This document shows, piece by piece, positions 8,688 through 16,899 of a DNA stretch of 64,000 nt. The notes below the pieces were generated by a model that saw only the letters and a program-made list of their open reading frames with translations, ran no database searches and was not told the DNA's origin. The stretch is from Streptomyces sp. NBC_01439 (GTDB taxonomy: Bacteria > Actinomycetota > Actinomycetes > Streptomycetales > Streptomycetaceae), in assembly GCF_036227605.1 (NCBI RefSeq), contig NZ_CP109487.1, positions 6,199,501 through 6,263,500 of the forward strand. Reading direction: 5' to 3'. The translations under genes were made by a program, and so were the position numbers. The first letter of the stretch is position 1; the number at the start of each line of letters is the position of its first letter.

Positions 8688-10022
8688 CTACTTCGCCTTC
8701 GCGATGTCCGTGTCGATCTGCTGGTCGGTCTTGGCGAGACCGGCCGGTACGTCGCCGACGTCGCCCTTCTCGACGGCGTACGCGAAGTCCGTGAAGGTCA
8801 GCTGGTAGGTGCCGCCGTCGGCCTTGGCCGGGGTGGTGCTGGACTTCGGGTGCCGGGCGATGTCGAGGAAGGTCTTGAACTCCGGGGTCACCTGCAGGTC
8901 CGGGGAGTCCAGGGCGCCGAACGTGGACGGGATGTTGTGGATGGCGTTGGCGAAGGCCACCACCGCCCCGGTGTCGGTCGTCATGTACTTGACCAGCTCC
9001 CAGGCGGCGTTCTGCTTCTTGCTGCCCGCGGCGATGCCCATGATCGTGCCGGAGAGGTAGCCCTTGCCGTAGTCGTCGGCCTGCTCGTCGGGCACGGGCA
9101 GCGGCGCGGTGCCGATCTCGAAGGAGACGCCGGCCTCCTTCGCCATCGGGGCCCGCCACTCGCCGTCGATCTGCATGACCACCCGGCCGGTGTGGAAGGG
9201 GTGTTCGGCGCTCCACTCGTCCCCGAAGGTGTTGCGGAACCGCTCCAGCTTCTCGTAGCCGCCGAGCTTCGCCACCAGGTCCTTCTGCGCGGTCAGCATC
9301 TTCGCGAAGGCCGGGTCCGCGGCCAGAGCGGACTTGCCGTCGGGGGTGAAATAGGTGGGGCTCCACTGGGCGGCGAGCCGCATGGGGGTGGTCTCGTAGC
9401 CGTGGAAGGTGGGCATCAGGCCGACCTGCTCGTACGAGTCGCCCTGGGGTTTGGTGAGTTTCTGCGCGACCTCGGCGAACTGGCTCCAGGTCTTGGGGGG
9501 TTCGGTGATGCCGGCGGCCGCGAAGGCGGTCTTGTTGTAGACGAGCCCGTACGCGTCGTGCAGCAGCGGCAGCGTGCACTGGTTGCCTTCGAACTGGGTG
9601 TACTCCAGCAGGGTTTTGGGGAAGACCTTCGTCTTGTCCACGCCGGACTTCGCGAGGAAGGGGTTCAGGTCGGCGAAGGCGTGGGAGTTGCAGAACGTGC
9701 CCACGCTGTCGGTGGTGAAGGAGGAGACCACGTCGGGGGCCTTGTCCCCGCCCGCCCGCAGCGCCTGGTTGACCTTGTCGTCGGTCATGTTGCCGGTGAC
9801 CTTGACCTTGATGTTCGGGTGCGCCTTCTCGAACCGGGCGATGTTCTCCTCGATCGCCTTGGTCTCGCTCGGCGCGGACCAGCCGTGCCAGAAGTTGAGG
9901 GTGACGTCCGCCTTCGGGTCGTCGGAGGCGGTGTCCGCGCCCTGGCCCGTACAGGCCGTGGCGAGGGCGGATATCGCCGCGAGGACGGCGGTCGCGGTGG
10001 TCAGACGTCCGGTTCTGGGCAT
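8688..10022 (-). CDS. csnE: Sugar-binding lipoprotein of ABC importer, CsnE
   Basis: A 444-residue SBP_bac_1 family lipoprotein. The signal peptide ends in a lipobox-like ALATAC with the lipidated Cys at residue 24, followed by a Gly/Asp-rich linker and the typical LNFWHGWSAPSETKAIEENIARF opening of sugar-binding proteins. It should capture glucosamine oligosaccharides outside the cell and hand them to CsnF/CsnG. No strong ribosome site precedes the ATG (AGAGAGCGAG is the best candidate). The 171-base gap to csnR carries G-rich tandem repeats. Confidence 0.88.
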   Translation of the reverse strand: MPRTGRLTTATAVLAAISALATACTGQGADTASDDPKADVTLNFWHGWSAPSETKAIEENIARFEKAHPNIKVKVTGNMTDDKVNQALRAGGDKAPDVVSSFTTDSVGTFCNSHAFADLNPFLAKSGVDKTKVFPKTLLEYTQFEGNQCTLPLLHDAYGLVYNKTAFAAAGITEPPKTWSQFAEVAQKLTKPQGDSYEQVGLMPTFHGYETTPMRLAAQWSPTYFTPDGKSALAADPAFAKMLTAQKDLVAKLGGYEKLERFRNTFGDEWSAEHPFHTGRVVMQIDGEWRAPMAKEAGVSFEIGTAPLPVPDEQADDYGKGYLSGTIMGIAAGSKKQNAAWELVKYMTTDTGAVVAFANAIHNIPSTFGALDSPDLQVTPEFKTFLDIARHPKSSTTPAKADGGTYQLTFTDFAYAVEKGDVGDVPAGLAKTDQQIDTDIAKAK

Positions 10023-10094
10023 GGCGGGGCTCGCTCTCTGCAGGAGGAACTTCCGTGGGGGGGTGCCGGGTGGGGGTGGCGGTGGCGGTGAGCC

Positions 10095-10168
10095 GTGCGG
10101 GGGTGCCGGGGTGAGGGGTATGCGGTGCGGGGGGTGCCGGGGTGAGGGGTGCGCGGTGCGGGGGAGGG
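10095..10168. repeat. Imperfect 30/31-bp tandem repeat between csnR and csnE
   Basis: Copy one is 10095-10124 and copy two 10125-10155, differing by one inserted G and one or two substitutions; a third partial copy follows. The unit is built of GTGCGGGGGTGCCGGGGTGA. It is G-rich on the plus strand, so the csnR-csnE intercistronic transcript, read from the minus strand, is C-rich here. It separates the repressor gene from the transport genes. Confidence 0.6.
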
Positions 10169-10193
10169 CGCGGACGGCAGGCGGCGGGCGGGT

Positions 10194-11423
10194 TCAGCCC
10201 GAGGTGTCGAACACTTCGTCCCGGGTGGCGGCCAGCGCGCTCTCCAGCGCGCCGTGCAGGACGGGCCGCTCCCGCACCTCGCCGGGGACCAGTCGGGGCC
10301 GGGAGGGGGCCAGCTCGGCGAGTTCGGCCTCCAGCAGCGCGCGCAGCGGCTCGCCCCCCGCACTGATCGCCGCCCCGGACAGGACCACGATCTCCGGGTC
10401 CAGCACGGCGACGACCGAGGCGAGACCGGTGGCCAGTGCGGTGGCGTACGCCTGGAGGAACGTCAGCTGCGCTCCCTCGGGGGCGGCGGCGGCCCGTGCG
10501 AGCAGGGCGACGGCGGCGGCGACCTCCGGTCCGTGCGCGGCCCCGGGGGCGTTGGGTGCCCCGGGGGCGTCCGGCGGCTCCACGCCCAGTTCCGCGGCGA
10601 GTCGGGGGAGTCCCTCCACACCGGCCAGCTCCTGGTACCCGCCGGAGTTGGCCCGGGTGACCTGCCGGGCCAGGGGGCGGCCCGGTACCGGCAGGAAGCC
10701 CACCTCGCCGGCGCCGCCGGTCCAGCCCCGGTGCAACCGGCCGCCCAGTACCAGTGCGGCGCCGAGACCCTCCTCGTTCCACAGCAGGACGAAGTCCTCG
10801 TGGCCGCGGGCGGCCCCGAGCCGCTGCTCGGCGACGGCGGCGAGATTGACGTCGTTCTCGTACTCGACGGGCATCGGCAGCGCCGCCGCCAGCTCCTCCA
10901 GGAGGGTGGGGGAGTGCCAGCCGGGGAGGTGGCTGGCGTAGCGCAGGCGGCCGGTCTGGGGGTCGAAGGCGCCCGGCGTGCCGATGACCACCCGGTGCAG
11001 GTCGGTGCGGTGCAGTCCGGCGGCCTTGACGGCCCCGCCGAGGGCCTCGGTCACCTGGGCGACGGCCTCCGCGCCCTCGGTGTAGGGGACCTCGTGGGTG
11101 GCGACCACCGTGCCGGTGAGGTCGGCGACGGCCGCCAGGACCCGCTCCGGTGTGACGTCGAGGCCGCCGACGTGGGCGGCGCGCGGATTGATCGCGTAGA
11201 GCTGGGCGCTCGGGCCGGGGCGTCCGCCGTCCGTGCCGGTGGCCACGACGAGCCCGACCGCTTCGAGGCGGGCGAGCAACTGCGAGGCGGTGGGCTTGGA
11301 CAGTCCGGTCAGGTGTCCGATGCGGGTCCGGGACAGCGGGCCGTGCGTCAGCAGGAGTTCGAGTGCGGCCCGGTCGTTCATGGCGCGCAACAGGCTGGGC
11401 GTTCCGGGCGTGGCGGCGGGCAT
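10194..11423 (-). CDS. csnR: ROK-family transcriptional repressor CsnR
   Basis: A 409-residue ROK repressor: an N-terminal winged helix (about residues 10-65, LLTHGPLSRTRIGHLTGLSK) and a sugar-kinase-like effector domain with ENDVNLAAVAEQ and IGTPGAFDPQTG. The usual ROK zinc cysteines (CxCGxxGCxE) are absent; the region reads VPGRPLARQVTRANSGG, so the domain is either zinc-free or structurally different. The ATG at 11423 is chosen because GGGAG lies nine bases upstream; a GTG at 11441 has no site. CsnR in Streptomyces represses chitosan use and responds to glucosamine oligomers. A palindromic operator sits 30 bases upstream, consistent with autoregulation of the whole operon. Confidence 0.88.
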   Translation of the reverse strand: MPAATPGTPSLLRAMNDRAALELLLTHGPLSRTRIGHLTGLSKPTASQLLARLEAVGLVVATGTDGGRPGPSAQLYAINPRAAHVGGLDVTPERVLAAVADLTGTVVATHEVPYTEGAEAVAQVTEALGGAVKAAGLHRTDLHRVVIGTPGAFDPQTGRLRYASHLPGWHSPTLLEELAAALPMPVEYENDVNLAAVAEQRLGAARGHEDFVLLWNEEGLGAALVLGGRLHRGWTGGAGEVGFLPVPGRPLARQVTRANSGGYQELAGVEGLPRLAAELGVEPPDAPGAPNAPGAAHGPEVAAAVALLARAAAAPEGAQLTFLQAYATALATGLASVVAVLDPEIVVLSGAAISAGGEPLRALLEAELAELAPSRPRLVPGEVRERPVLHGALESALAATRDEVFDTSG

Positions 11424-11452
11424 CGAGCGGCTCTCCCTCACCGAGGCGATCT

Positions 11453-11471
11453 GTTAGGTAAGTTTCCTATC
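11453..11471. promoter_or_regulatory. CsnR-like operator (19-bp near-perfect palindrome)
   Basis: GTTAGGTAAGTTTCCTATC is a dyad with only two mismatched base pairs. It closely matches the AGGAAA(G/C)TTTCCT box that I recall for CsnR in Streptomyces. It is placed just upstream of csnR, where a repressor would block transcription of csnREFGHK. I saw no second copy before csnE. Confidence 0.75.
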
Positions 11472-11492
11472 ACCTGTTGAAGTGTGTCAATG

Positions 11493-11542
11493 CCGCTGCC
11501 CCGCAGGCCGTGTCATTTCACGGATGACCTGCGGGGCAGCGG
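11493..11542 (-). terminator. Terminator hairpin downstream of the MscS gene
   Basis: Arms 11493-11507 and 11528-11542 (CCGCTGCCCCGCAGG) pair perfectly over 15 bp, with a nested CCGTG/CACGG stem in the loop. It separates the channel gene from the csnR promoter. Confidence 0.75.
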
Positions 11543-11567
11543 GGCGAGCGGGGCTCGTGCGACGTGT

Positions 11568-11591
11568 GGCTACGCGGCTACGCGGCTACGC
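11568..11591. repeat. Three tandem copies of GGCTACGC
   Basis: A perfect 8-bp tandem triplicate immediately after the MscS stop codon. Likely replication slippage; no function seen. Confidence 0.7.
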
Positions 11592-11593
11592 GG

Positions 11594-12676
11594 TCACTTG
11601 GTGATCCGCGGGCCGGCCGGCGGCGGGATCGGGGCCGTGGCCAGCGACTGCGGGGAGGCCGGGTTCGCGAGGGCGGACGGCGCGGCGACCGAGGCCGACG
11701 GGTCCGCCGGGGCCTCCTCGTCCTCGTCGGGCGCCGGCATGCCGCCGATGATCCGGATGCCCGCGGCGTCGAAGGCCTCCTTGATCCGCCAGCGCAGCTC
11801 CCGCTCCACCGCGAACTGCTGGCCGGGCATGGTCTTGGCCGACACCTTCACGGTCATCGAGGCGAGCAGCACCTCGTCCAGGCCCAGCACCTCCACCGGA
11901 CCCCACAGGCGCTCGTCCCACGGGGACTCCTTGGCCATGGCGTCCGCGACCTCCTTGACCACCTCGCGGATCCGGGACAGGTTCTCCGAAGGCTTGACCT
12001 GGACGTCCACGCCCGCGGTCGCCCAGCCCTGGCTGAGGTTGCCGATCCGCTTGATCTCGCCGTTGCGCACGTACCAGATCTCGCCGTTGTCCCCGCGGAG
12101 CTTGGTCACGCGCAGTCCGACCTCGATGACCTCGCCCGAGGCCACGCCCGCGTCGATCTTGTCGCCGACGCCGTACTGGTCCTCCATGATCATGAAGACG
12201 CCGGACAGGAAGTCCGTCACCAGGTTCCGGGCACCGAAACCGATCGCCACACCGGCCACACCGGCACTCGCGAGCAGCGGGGCCAGGTCGATCTTCAGGG
12301 CGGCCAGCACCATCAGTGCGGCCGTACCGAGGATCAGGAACGAGGCCACCGAGCGGAGCACCGAGCCGATCGCCTCCGAACGCTGGCGCCGACGCTCCGC
12401 ATTGACCAGCAGTCCGCCCAGGGCGGTGCCCTCCACCGCCTCGGCGCTGGTGTTCATCCGGGTTATCAGCTTGGTCAGCGCCTTGCGGACCGCCGAGCGG
12501 ATCACCGCCGCTATCACGACGATCAGCAGGATCCGCAGGCCGATGCTCAGCCAGGTGGCCCAGTTCTGCTCGATGAAGCTGGCGGCCTCGGTGACGCTCT
12601 CCTGCGCCTCCTTGACCGATGCGGGCGCGTCCGGAACGTCGGCTGCCAACGGCAGCAGAGCGGCGGGCCAGGGCAC
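11594..12676 (-). CDS. MscS-type mechanosensitive ion channel
   Basis: A 360-residue small-conductance mechanosensitive channel. Three membrane helices are visible: IGLRILLIVVIAAVIRSAV, SVLRSVASFLILGTAALMVLAAL and the Gly/Ala-rich pore helix LASAGVAGVAIGFGARNLV. The MscS beta domain follows (GVFMIMEDQYGVGDKI, GEVIEVGLRVTKLRGDNGE), then an alpha/beta domain and an Ala/Pro-rich tail. It should release solutes on hypo-osmotic shock. The GTG start at 12676 is set by CTGGAGG eight bases upstream; the longer in-frame ATG lies within what looks like leader sequence. It stands alone between two divergent or terminated units. Confidence 0.88.
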   Translation of the reverse strand: MPWPAALLPLAADVPDAPASVKEAQESVTEAASFIEQNWATWLSIGLRILLIVVIAAVIRSAVRKALTKLITRMNTSAEAVEGTALGGLLVNAERRRQRSEAIGSVLRSVASFLILGTAALMVLAALKIDLAPLLASAGVAGVAIGFGARNLVTDFLSGVFMIMEDQYGVGDKIDAGVASGEVIEVGLRVTKLRGDNGEIWYVRNGEIKRIGNLSQGWATAGVDVQVKPSENLSRIREVVKEVADAMAKESPWDERLWGPVEVLGLDEVLLASMTVKVSAKTMPGQQFAVERELRWRIKEAFDAAGIRIIGGMPAPDEDEEAPADPSASVAAPSALANPASPQSLATAPIPPPAGPRITK

Positions 12677-12962
12677 GACGGGAACCTCCAGGTGTAGCGG
12701 TCTGCCCGCGGAACCGGGGGGAGCCCCCGGACGGATCCGGGGACATGCGGGACAGACCAACCACACTAACGGGGCAATCCCTTCACCTTGGTGCCGTGTT
12801 CGAGGGAGAGACCAGACTCACCTGGGGATGACTGACTGTGGTTGAAAACACCTCGGACCCGTTACGGGCGAGTGGTGGCGTTTCGATTAGCCGTAAGGAG
12901 AGACTGGAGAACAGATCGTCCCGGCGCGAGCCACGCGCCGCCGGCGTACAAGGAGGCAGTCC

Positions 12963-13499
12963 GTGCCGCACGTCCTGGTCCTCAACGCGTCGTACGAGCC
13001 CCTCGGCGTCGTACCGCTCCGCCGCGCGCTCGTCCTCGTCCTGGAGAACAAAGCGGTCTCCCTGGAGGAATCCGGCGCCTATCTGCACAGCGCGACAAGG
13101 GTCGTCCCCGCGCCCAGCGTGGTACGGCTCAAGCGCTTCGTGCGGGTCCCCTACCGGGGGCCCGTTCCACTCACCCGGCGCGCACTGTTCGCGCGGGACG
13201 GCGGTCGCTGCATGTACTGCGGCGCCGTCGCCACCAGCGTCGACCACGTCATTCCGCGCAGCCGGGGCGGACAGCACGTCTGGGACAACGTCGTCGCGGC
13301 GTGCCGGCGCTGCAACCACGTCAAGGCCGACCGGCACCTGCTGGAACTCGGCTGGCGGCTGCGCCACCAGCCGGCCCCGCCGTCCGGGCTGGCGTGGCGG
13401 ATCATCGGCACGGGGCACCGGGATCCTCGGTGGATGCCGTACCTCCAGCCGTACGGGGCCGAGGACGCGCTGGAGCGGATCGGGGTCGCGGCCGGTTAG
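12963..13499 (+). CDS. HNH endonuclease domain protein
   Basis: A 178-residue protein conserved in actinobacteria. The N-terminal part (VLVLNASYEPLGVVPLRRAL) is followed by the HNH nuclease core at about 78-122: CMYCG, TSVDHVIPRSRGG and NVVAACRRCNHVKADR, with two CxxC pairs and the catalytic His. The GTG start has AAGGAGG six bases upstream. It is monocistronic, transcribed away from the MscS gene. The chromosomal context is housekeeping rather than phage-like, so a DNA repair or processing role is more likely than restriction, but the substrate is unknown. Confidence 0.85.
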   Translation: MPHVLVLNASYEPLGVVPLRRALVLVLENKAVSLEESGAYLHSATRVVPAPSVVRLKRFVRVPYRGPVPLTRRALFARDGGRCMYCGAVATSVDHVIPRSRGGQHVWDNVVAACRRCNHVKADRHLLELGWRLRHQPAPPSGLAWRIIGTGHRDPRWMPYLQPYGAEDALERIGVAAG

Positions 13500-13562
13500 C
13501 TCCGCAGGGCCGCCGGTTCCGTGTCGGGTTGTGCCCGTCGCGGACCTGCGGGCCGGCCTCCC

Positions 13563-13614
13563 GGGGCTCCGCCCCGGACCCCGCGCCCCAAACTCCCCCG
13601 GCTACCGCCGGGAG
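13563..13614. repeat. Streptomyces intergenic palindromic repeat, partial copy
   Basis: Contains GGGGCTCCGCCCCGGACCCC followed by the hairpin CTCCCCCGGC/GCCGGGAG (13593-13614). The same modules occur at 23017-23157 and 35048-35134. It lies between the convergent HNH and GH84 genes and probably acts as a transcription terminator. Confidence 0.65.
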
Positions 13615-13658
13615 GTGCCCCCGGGCGGGGCCGGGAGGGCGGGGCCGGGGCGGCGGGG

Positions 13659-16655
13659 CTACGGGGTGACCGCGTAGGCCTCCGCCGACCAGAGCGAGCA
13701 GCCGTACTTCGTCGCGCGGGTCTCGCACGTGATCCGCAGGAAACGGGTGTCCGGGGCGTCCATCCGGAGCGACTCGCGGCCGCCCCGGGAGGCCTTCACG
13801 GTTGCCGCCGGGCGCCAGGTCACCCCGTCCGCGGAGGTCTCCACCCGGTACGCCGACGGGTACGCGTCCTGCCAGTGCAGCTCCAGCCGCCCCACCCGCG
13901 CCGGGGCGGGCAGTTCCGCCCGCCACCACGCGCCGTCCACCGCCGGGGACGACCAGCGGGTGGCCGCGGAGCCGTCCACGGCCGCCGAGGCCGGGAAGTC
14001 GGGGGTCTCGTTCGCCGAGGACGTCGCCCGCGCGGTCCGCAGCAGATCGGGGCCGCCGGTACGGGGCACCGCACGCACCGTCAGGGTGCGTGACTCCCCG
14101 TCGAAGGTCACCGGCACCTGGTAGCTGCCCGCCGGGGTGCCCGCGGCGACCGTGACCTCCAGCGGGATCGACACCTGGCTGCCCCGCGGGGCCACCGCGA
14201 CCTGCGGGAGGCGGACCTCGATGCCCGCCGGCGGCTTCGCCGACAGCGGGCCGCGGACCTCGCCCGGACCCAGCGCGGACAACGTCGCCGAGACCCGCTG
14301 CGCGGCGCCGCCGATCTCGGCGTCGGCCGCGGCCCCGTCCGCCAGCTCGAACCGGGCCCGCGGGCCGTCCCCGAACCACGGCACCACCTGGTGCACCGCG
14401 GGCGCGGATCCGGCCCAGGACAGGCGCACCGCGTCCGCCTGCAGCCCCGCCGTCTCCACCTGGGTCCAGCCCGAGGCCGAGGCGTCGGCGACCTTGCGCC
14501 AGCCCTCGCCGGGTACGTGCGCCTCCACCGCGGCGCCCCGCGCCCCGGCGGGGAACGGGTCGGTCATCACGGTCACCGCCGACACCGTGCGCGGGGCGTC
14601 CAGCCGTACGGTCCAGGCCTCGGCCTCCTTCGTCACCGTGCCGGTCTGACGGGCGGCGCCGGTCCAGGCGTCGGCCTCGGCCACCGCCTTCGTCAGGAAC
14701 GGGTCCAGGACGGCCTTGTCCACCCGGGCCGATCCCGGCTTCGCCAAGGTCGCCCGGACCTCGGCCAGGGCCCGGGAGGCCTTCCAGGCGGCCGCGCCGT
14801 CGCCGCGGGCCTGGGCCTGCAGGACGTCCACCGCCAGCTCGCCCGCCGTCCCGTAGCGCGCCAGGCGCTCCAGCCAGGGACCCGCCTCGCCCGACAGGGC
14901 CGGCAGCCGGTCCTTGGCCTCGCGCAGGACCGTGAACGCCTTGCGCAGCTCGGTCCCGGCCGCAGGGTCGCCCGCGGCGCGGGCCTTCCAGAACTGCTCG
15001 ACGAGCGGCTTCAGGTACGCCGACTCCTCCTGCTTGAGCCCGGACGACGTGGTGTTCCCGGCGAGCGCCGCCATCGCCTGGCGCGCGCTCGGGTCGGCGC
15101 CCGTCAGGTCCCGCACCGCCGCCGCCCAGGACTCGCCGGGCCGGTAGCCGCGCGGGTTCCACGCGAAGTCCGCCGCCGTGAAGAGCGGGATCCGCGACAG
15201 GGTGCCCTGCGGCATCGCGTTGGCCAGCAGTGCCGCCGAACCGCCCGCGACCGCCGGCTCGCGGCCCGCGTACGGGCCGAGGAAGATCCGGCCCGGATCC
15301 CAGTCGTTCACCGGGTAGTTGTCCATGGTGATCAGCGGGTGCCCCAGGGCGGCGCGCGCGCCGGCCAGTTCCTTGCCCGTGATCGTGCGCGGCACCACGC
15401 CCACGCCCGTCCAGGCCACCTCCACCCGCGGGTCCAACGCACCCGCCAGGGCCGTCCGGTAGGTGGTGGCGCCCTCCTGGTAGTACTCCGTCGGCAGCAG
15501 CGACAGCGCGGGCGCCCCCGGGTAGCGGGCGGCCAGGTGCGCCGCCAGTCCTCCCGCGACCTCGGCGTGCGCCTTCGCGGCGGCCGCCGGGCCCTTCCCG
15601 TACCGCTCCCGGTCGGCCTTGCAGCCCCACTCGGAGTAGCTGACGTCCTGGAACTGCACCTGGAAGGCGCGGAAGCCGAGGTCCCACATCGCGTCCAGCT
15701 TGCGCGCGAGCGCCGCCCGGTCGGCCTCCGAGGACAGGCACATCGACTGCCCGGGGGTCACCGCCCAGGCCAGGACGACCTGGTTGGCGCGGGCCCGTTC
15801 GGCCAGCGCACGGAATTCCGCCTGCTGCTCCTGCGGGTAGTCCTGGCGCCAGCCCGTCGTGCGGTACGGGTCGTCGCCGGGGGCGACGAGCAGCCGGTTC
15901 TGCTTGGTGCGGCCCATGAAGTCGAGCTGGGCGAGGCGCTGTTCCTGGGTCCACGGCTGCCCGTAGAAGCCCTCGGTTATCCCGCGCACCGGCGCGGCCG
16001 GCCAGTCCCGCACCAGTACGCCGGGCATCTTCCCGCCGCCCGCCGCGAGCAGTTGGCGCAGCGTCTGCGCCGCGTGGAAGAGTCCTTCCGCGCCTATGCC
16101 GGCCACCGCGATCGTGTCCCGGCCGGCGTGGCGGCCGGCGGCCAGCCGGTACCCCCCGGCCGGCAGGTCCGACGGGGCGGCCGCGCCCAGCGCCCGCAGC
16201 GCTTGCTCCGCGTCCGCGTCCTGGAGCCGTACGACGGTGCCCCGTGCGGGCAGCGGTGCGCCGGGGGCCGACTCGTGGACGGTCCGTACGCCCGCCGCGC
16301 GCAGGGCGTCCCGCACCACCTTGACGGCGTACGGGTCGGCGCCGGCCCCCGCGACCAGTACGGCCTCGGTGCCCAGCGGCAGCTCGCGCGCCGGATCGGC
16401 GGTCATCGACTGCGGCCGCGGCCACACGGCGGGCCCCTCGGTGGCGGCCCGCGGGGCGTCGGCTCCCGGGTCGAGCACCGGCCCGGCGGCAGCGGACACG
16501 GGGGTCGCTCCGGGGCCCGCTCCGGGCGCCGCTCTGTCCGGTGTGGTGGGCGCCGCGAAGGTCCCGGGTGGCGCGGAGGACACGGCACCGCCCAGCAGCG
16601 TGCCGATCACCGCCACGGCGGCGGCGGTGTTCCGCCCCTTGCCCCTGAGCCGCAC
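13659..16655 (-). CDS. Secreted GH84-family beta-N-acetylglucosaminidase with C-terminal F5/8-type C domain
   Basis: A 998-residue secreted glycosidase. A signal peptide (residues 1-35) and Pro/Ala linker are followed by a GH20b-like N-terminal domain, then the GH84 barrel starting at about residue 222 (VRGITEGFYGQPWTQEQR), and a C-terminal discoidin/CBM32-like domain from about 875 (LHWQDAYPSAYRVETSADG). The catalytic strand reads FQVQFQDVSYSEW: the acid/base Asp is kept (D337) but the neighbouring Asp that polarises the substrate acetamide is Gln336. I believe this Q-D form recurs in streptomycete relatives. The GTG start has AAGGAGG four bases upstream. The likely role is removal of GlcNAc from chitin or glycans outside the cell. 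Confidence 0.85.
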   Translation of the reverse strand: MRLRGKGRNTAAAVAVIGTLLGGAVSSAPPGTFAAPTTPDRAAPGAGPGATPVSAAAGPVLDPGADAPRAATEGPAVWPRPQSMTADPARELPLGTEAVLVAGAGADPYAVKVVRDALRAAGVRTVHESAPGAPLPARGTVVRLQDADAEQALRALGAAAPSDLPAGGYRLAAGRHAGRDTIAVAGIGAEGLFHAAQTLRQLLAAGGGKMPGVLVRDWPAAPVRGITEGFYGQPWTQEQRLAQLDFMGRTKQNRLLVAPGDDPYRTTGWRQDYPQEQQAEFRALAERARANQVVLAWAVTPGQSMCLSSEADRAALARKLDAMWDLGFRAFQVQFQDVSYSEWGCKADRERYGKGPAAAAKAHAEVAGGLAAHLAARYPGAPALSLLPTEYYQEGATTYRTALAGALDPRVEVAWTGVGVVPRTITGKELAGARAALGHPLITMDNYPVNDWDPGRIFLGPYAGREPAVAGGSAALLANAMPQGTLSRIPLFTAADFAWNPRGYRPGESWAAAVRDLTGADPSARQAMAALAGNTTSSGLKQEESAYLKPLVEQFWKARAAGDPAAGTELRKAFTVLREAKDRLPALSGEAGPWLERLARYGTAGELAVDVLQAQARGDGAAAWKASRALAEVRATLAKPGSARVDKAVLDPFLTKAVAEADAWTGAARQTGTVTKEAEAWTVRLDAPRTVSAVTVMTDPFPAGARGAAVEAHVPGEGWRKVADASASGWTQVETAGLQADAVRLSWAGSAPAVHQVVPWFGDGPRARFELADGAAADAEIGGAAQRVSATLSALGPGEVRGPLSAKPPAGIEVRLPQVAVAPRGSQVSIPLEVTVAAGTPAGSYQVPVTFDGESRTLTVRAVPRTGGPDLLRTARATSSANETPDFPASAAVDGSAATRWSSPAVDGAWWRAELPAPARVGRLELHWQDAYPSAYRVETSADGVTWRPAATVKASRGGRESLRMDAPDTRFLRITCETRATKYGCSLWSAEAYAVTP

Positions 16656-16899
16656 AGAGCCTCCTTGTCCCGAGTCGTCCCCCACTCGTACGAATGAGCC
16701 TGAGCCCACCATCCGTGCGGCGGGAGTGTCAATGCGAGTGGGTGATCTGCCCCGGATGCGACAGGAATGCGGTGCCTCCGAGTGGGTATGGACGCGGTGT
16801 TCCCCGGCGGCGTCCCACCCTCGCGAACCACCCTTGTGCCCCCATCATCTGACACATCCTCATGCTCTGAGGTCCGCACGTACGAAGGAGCGCCCGCAG

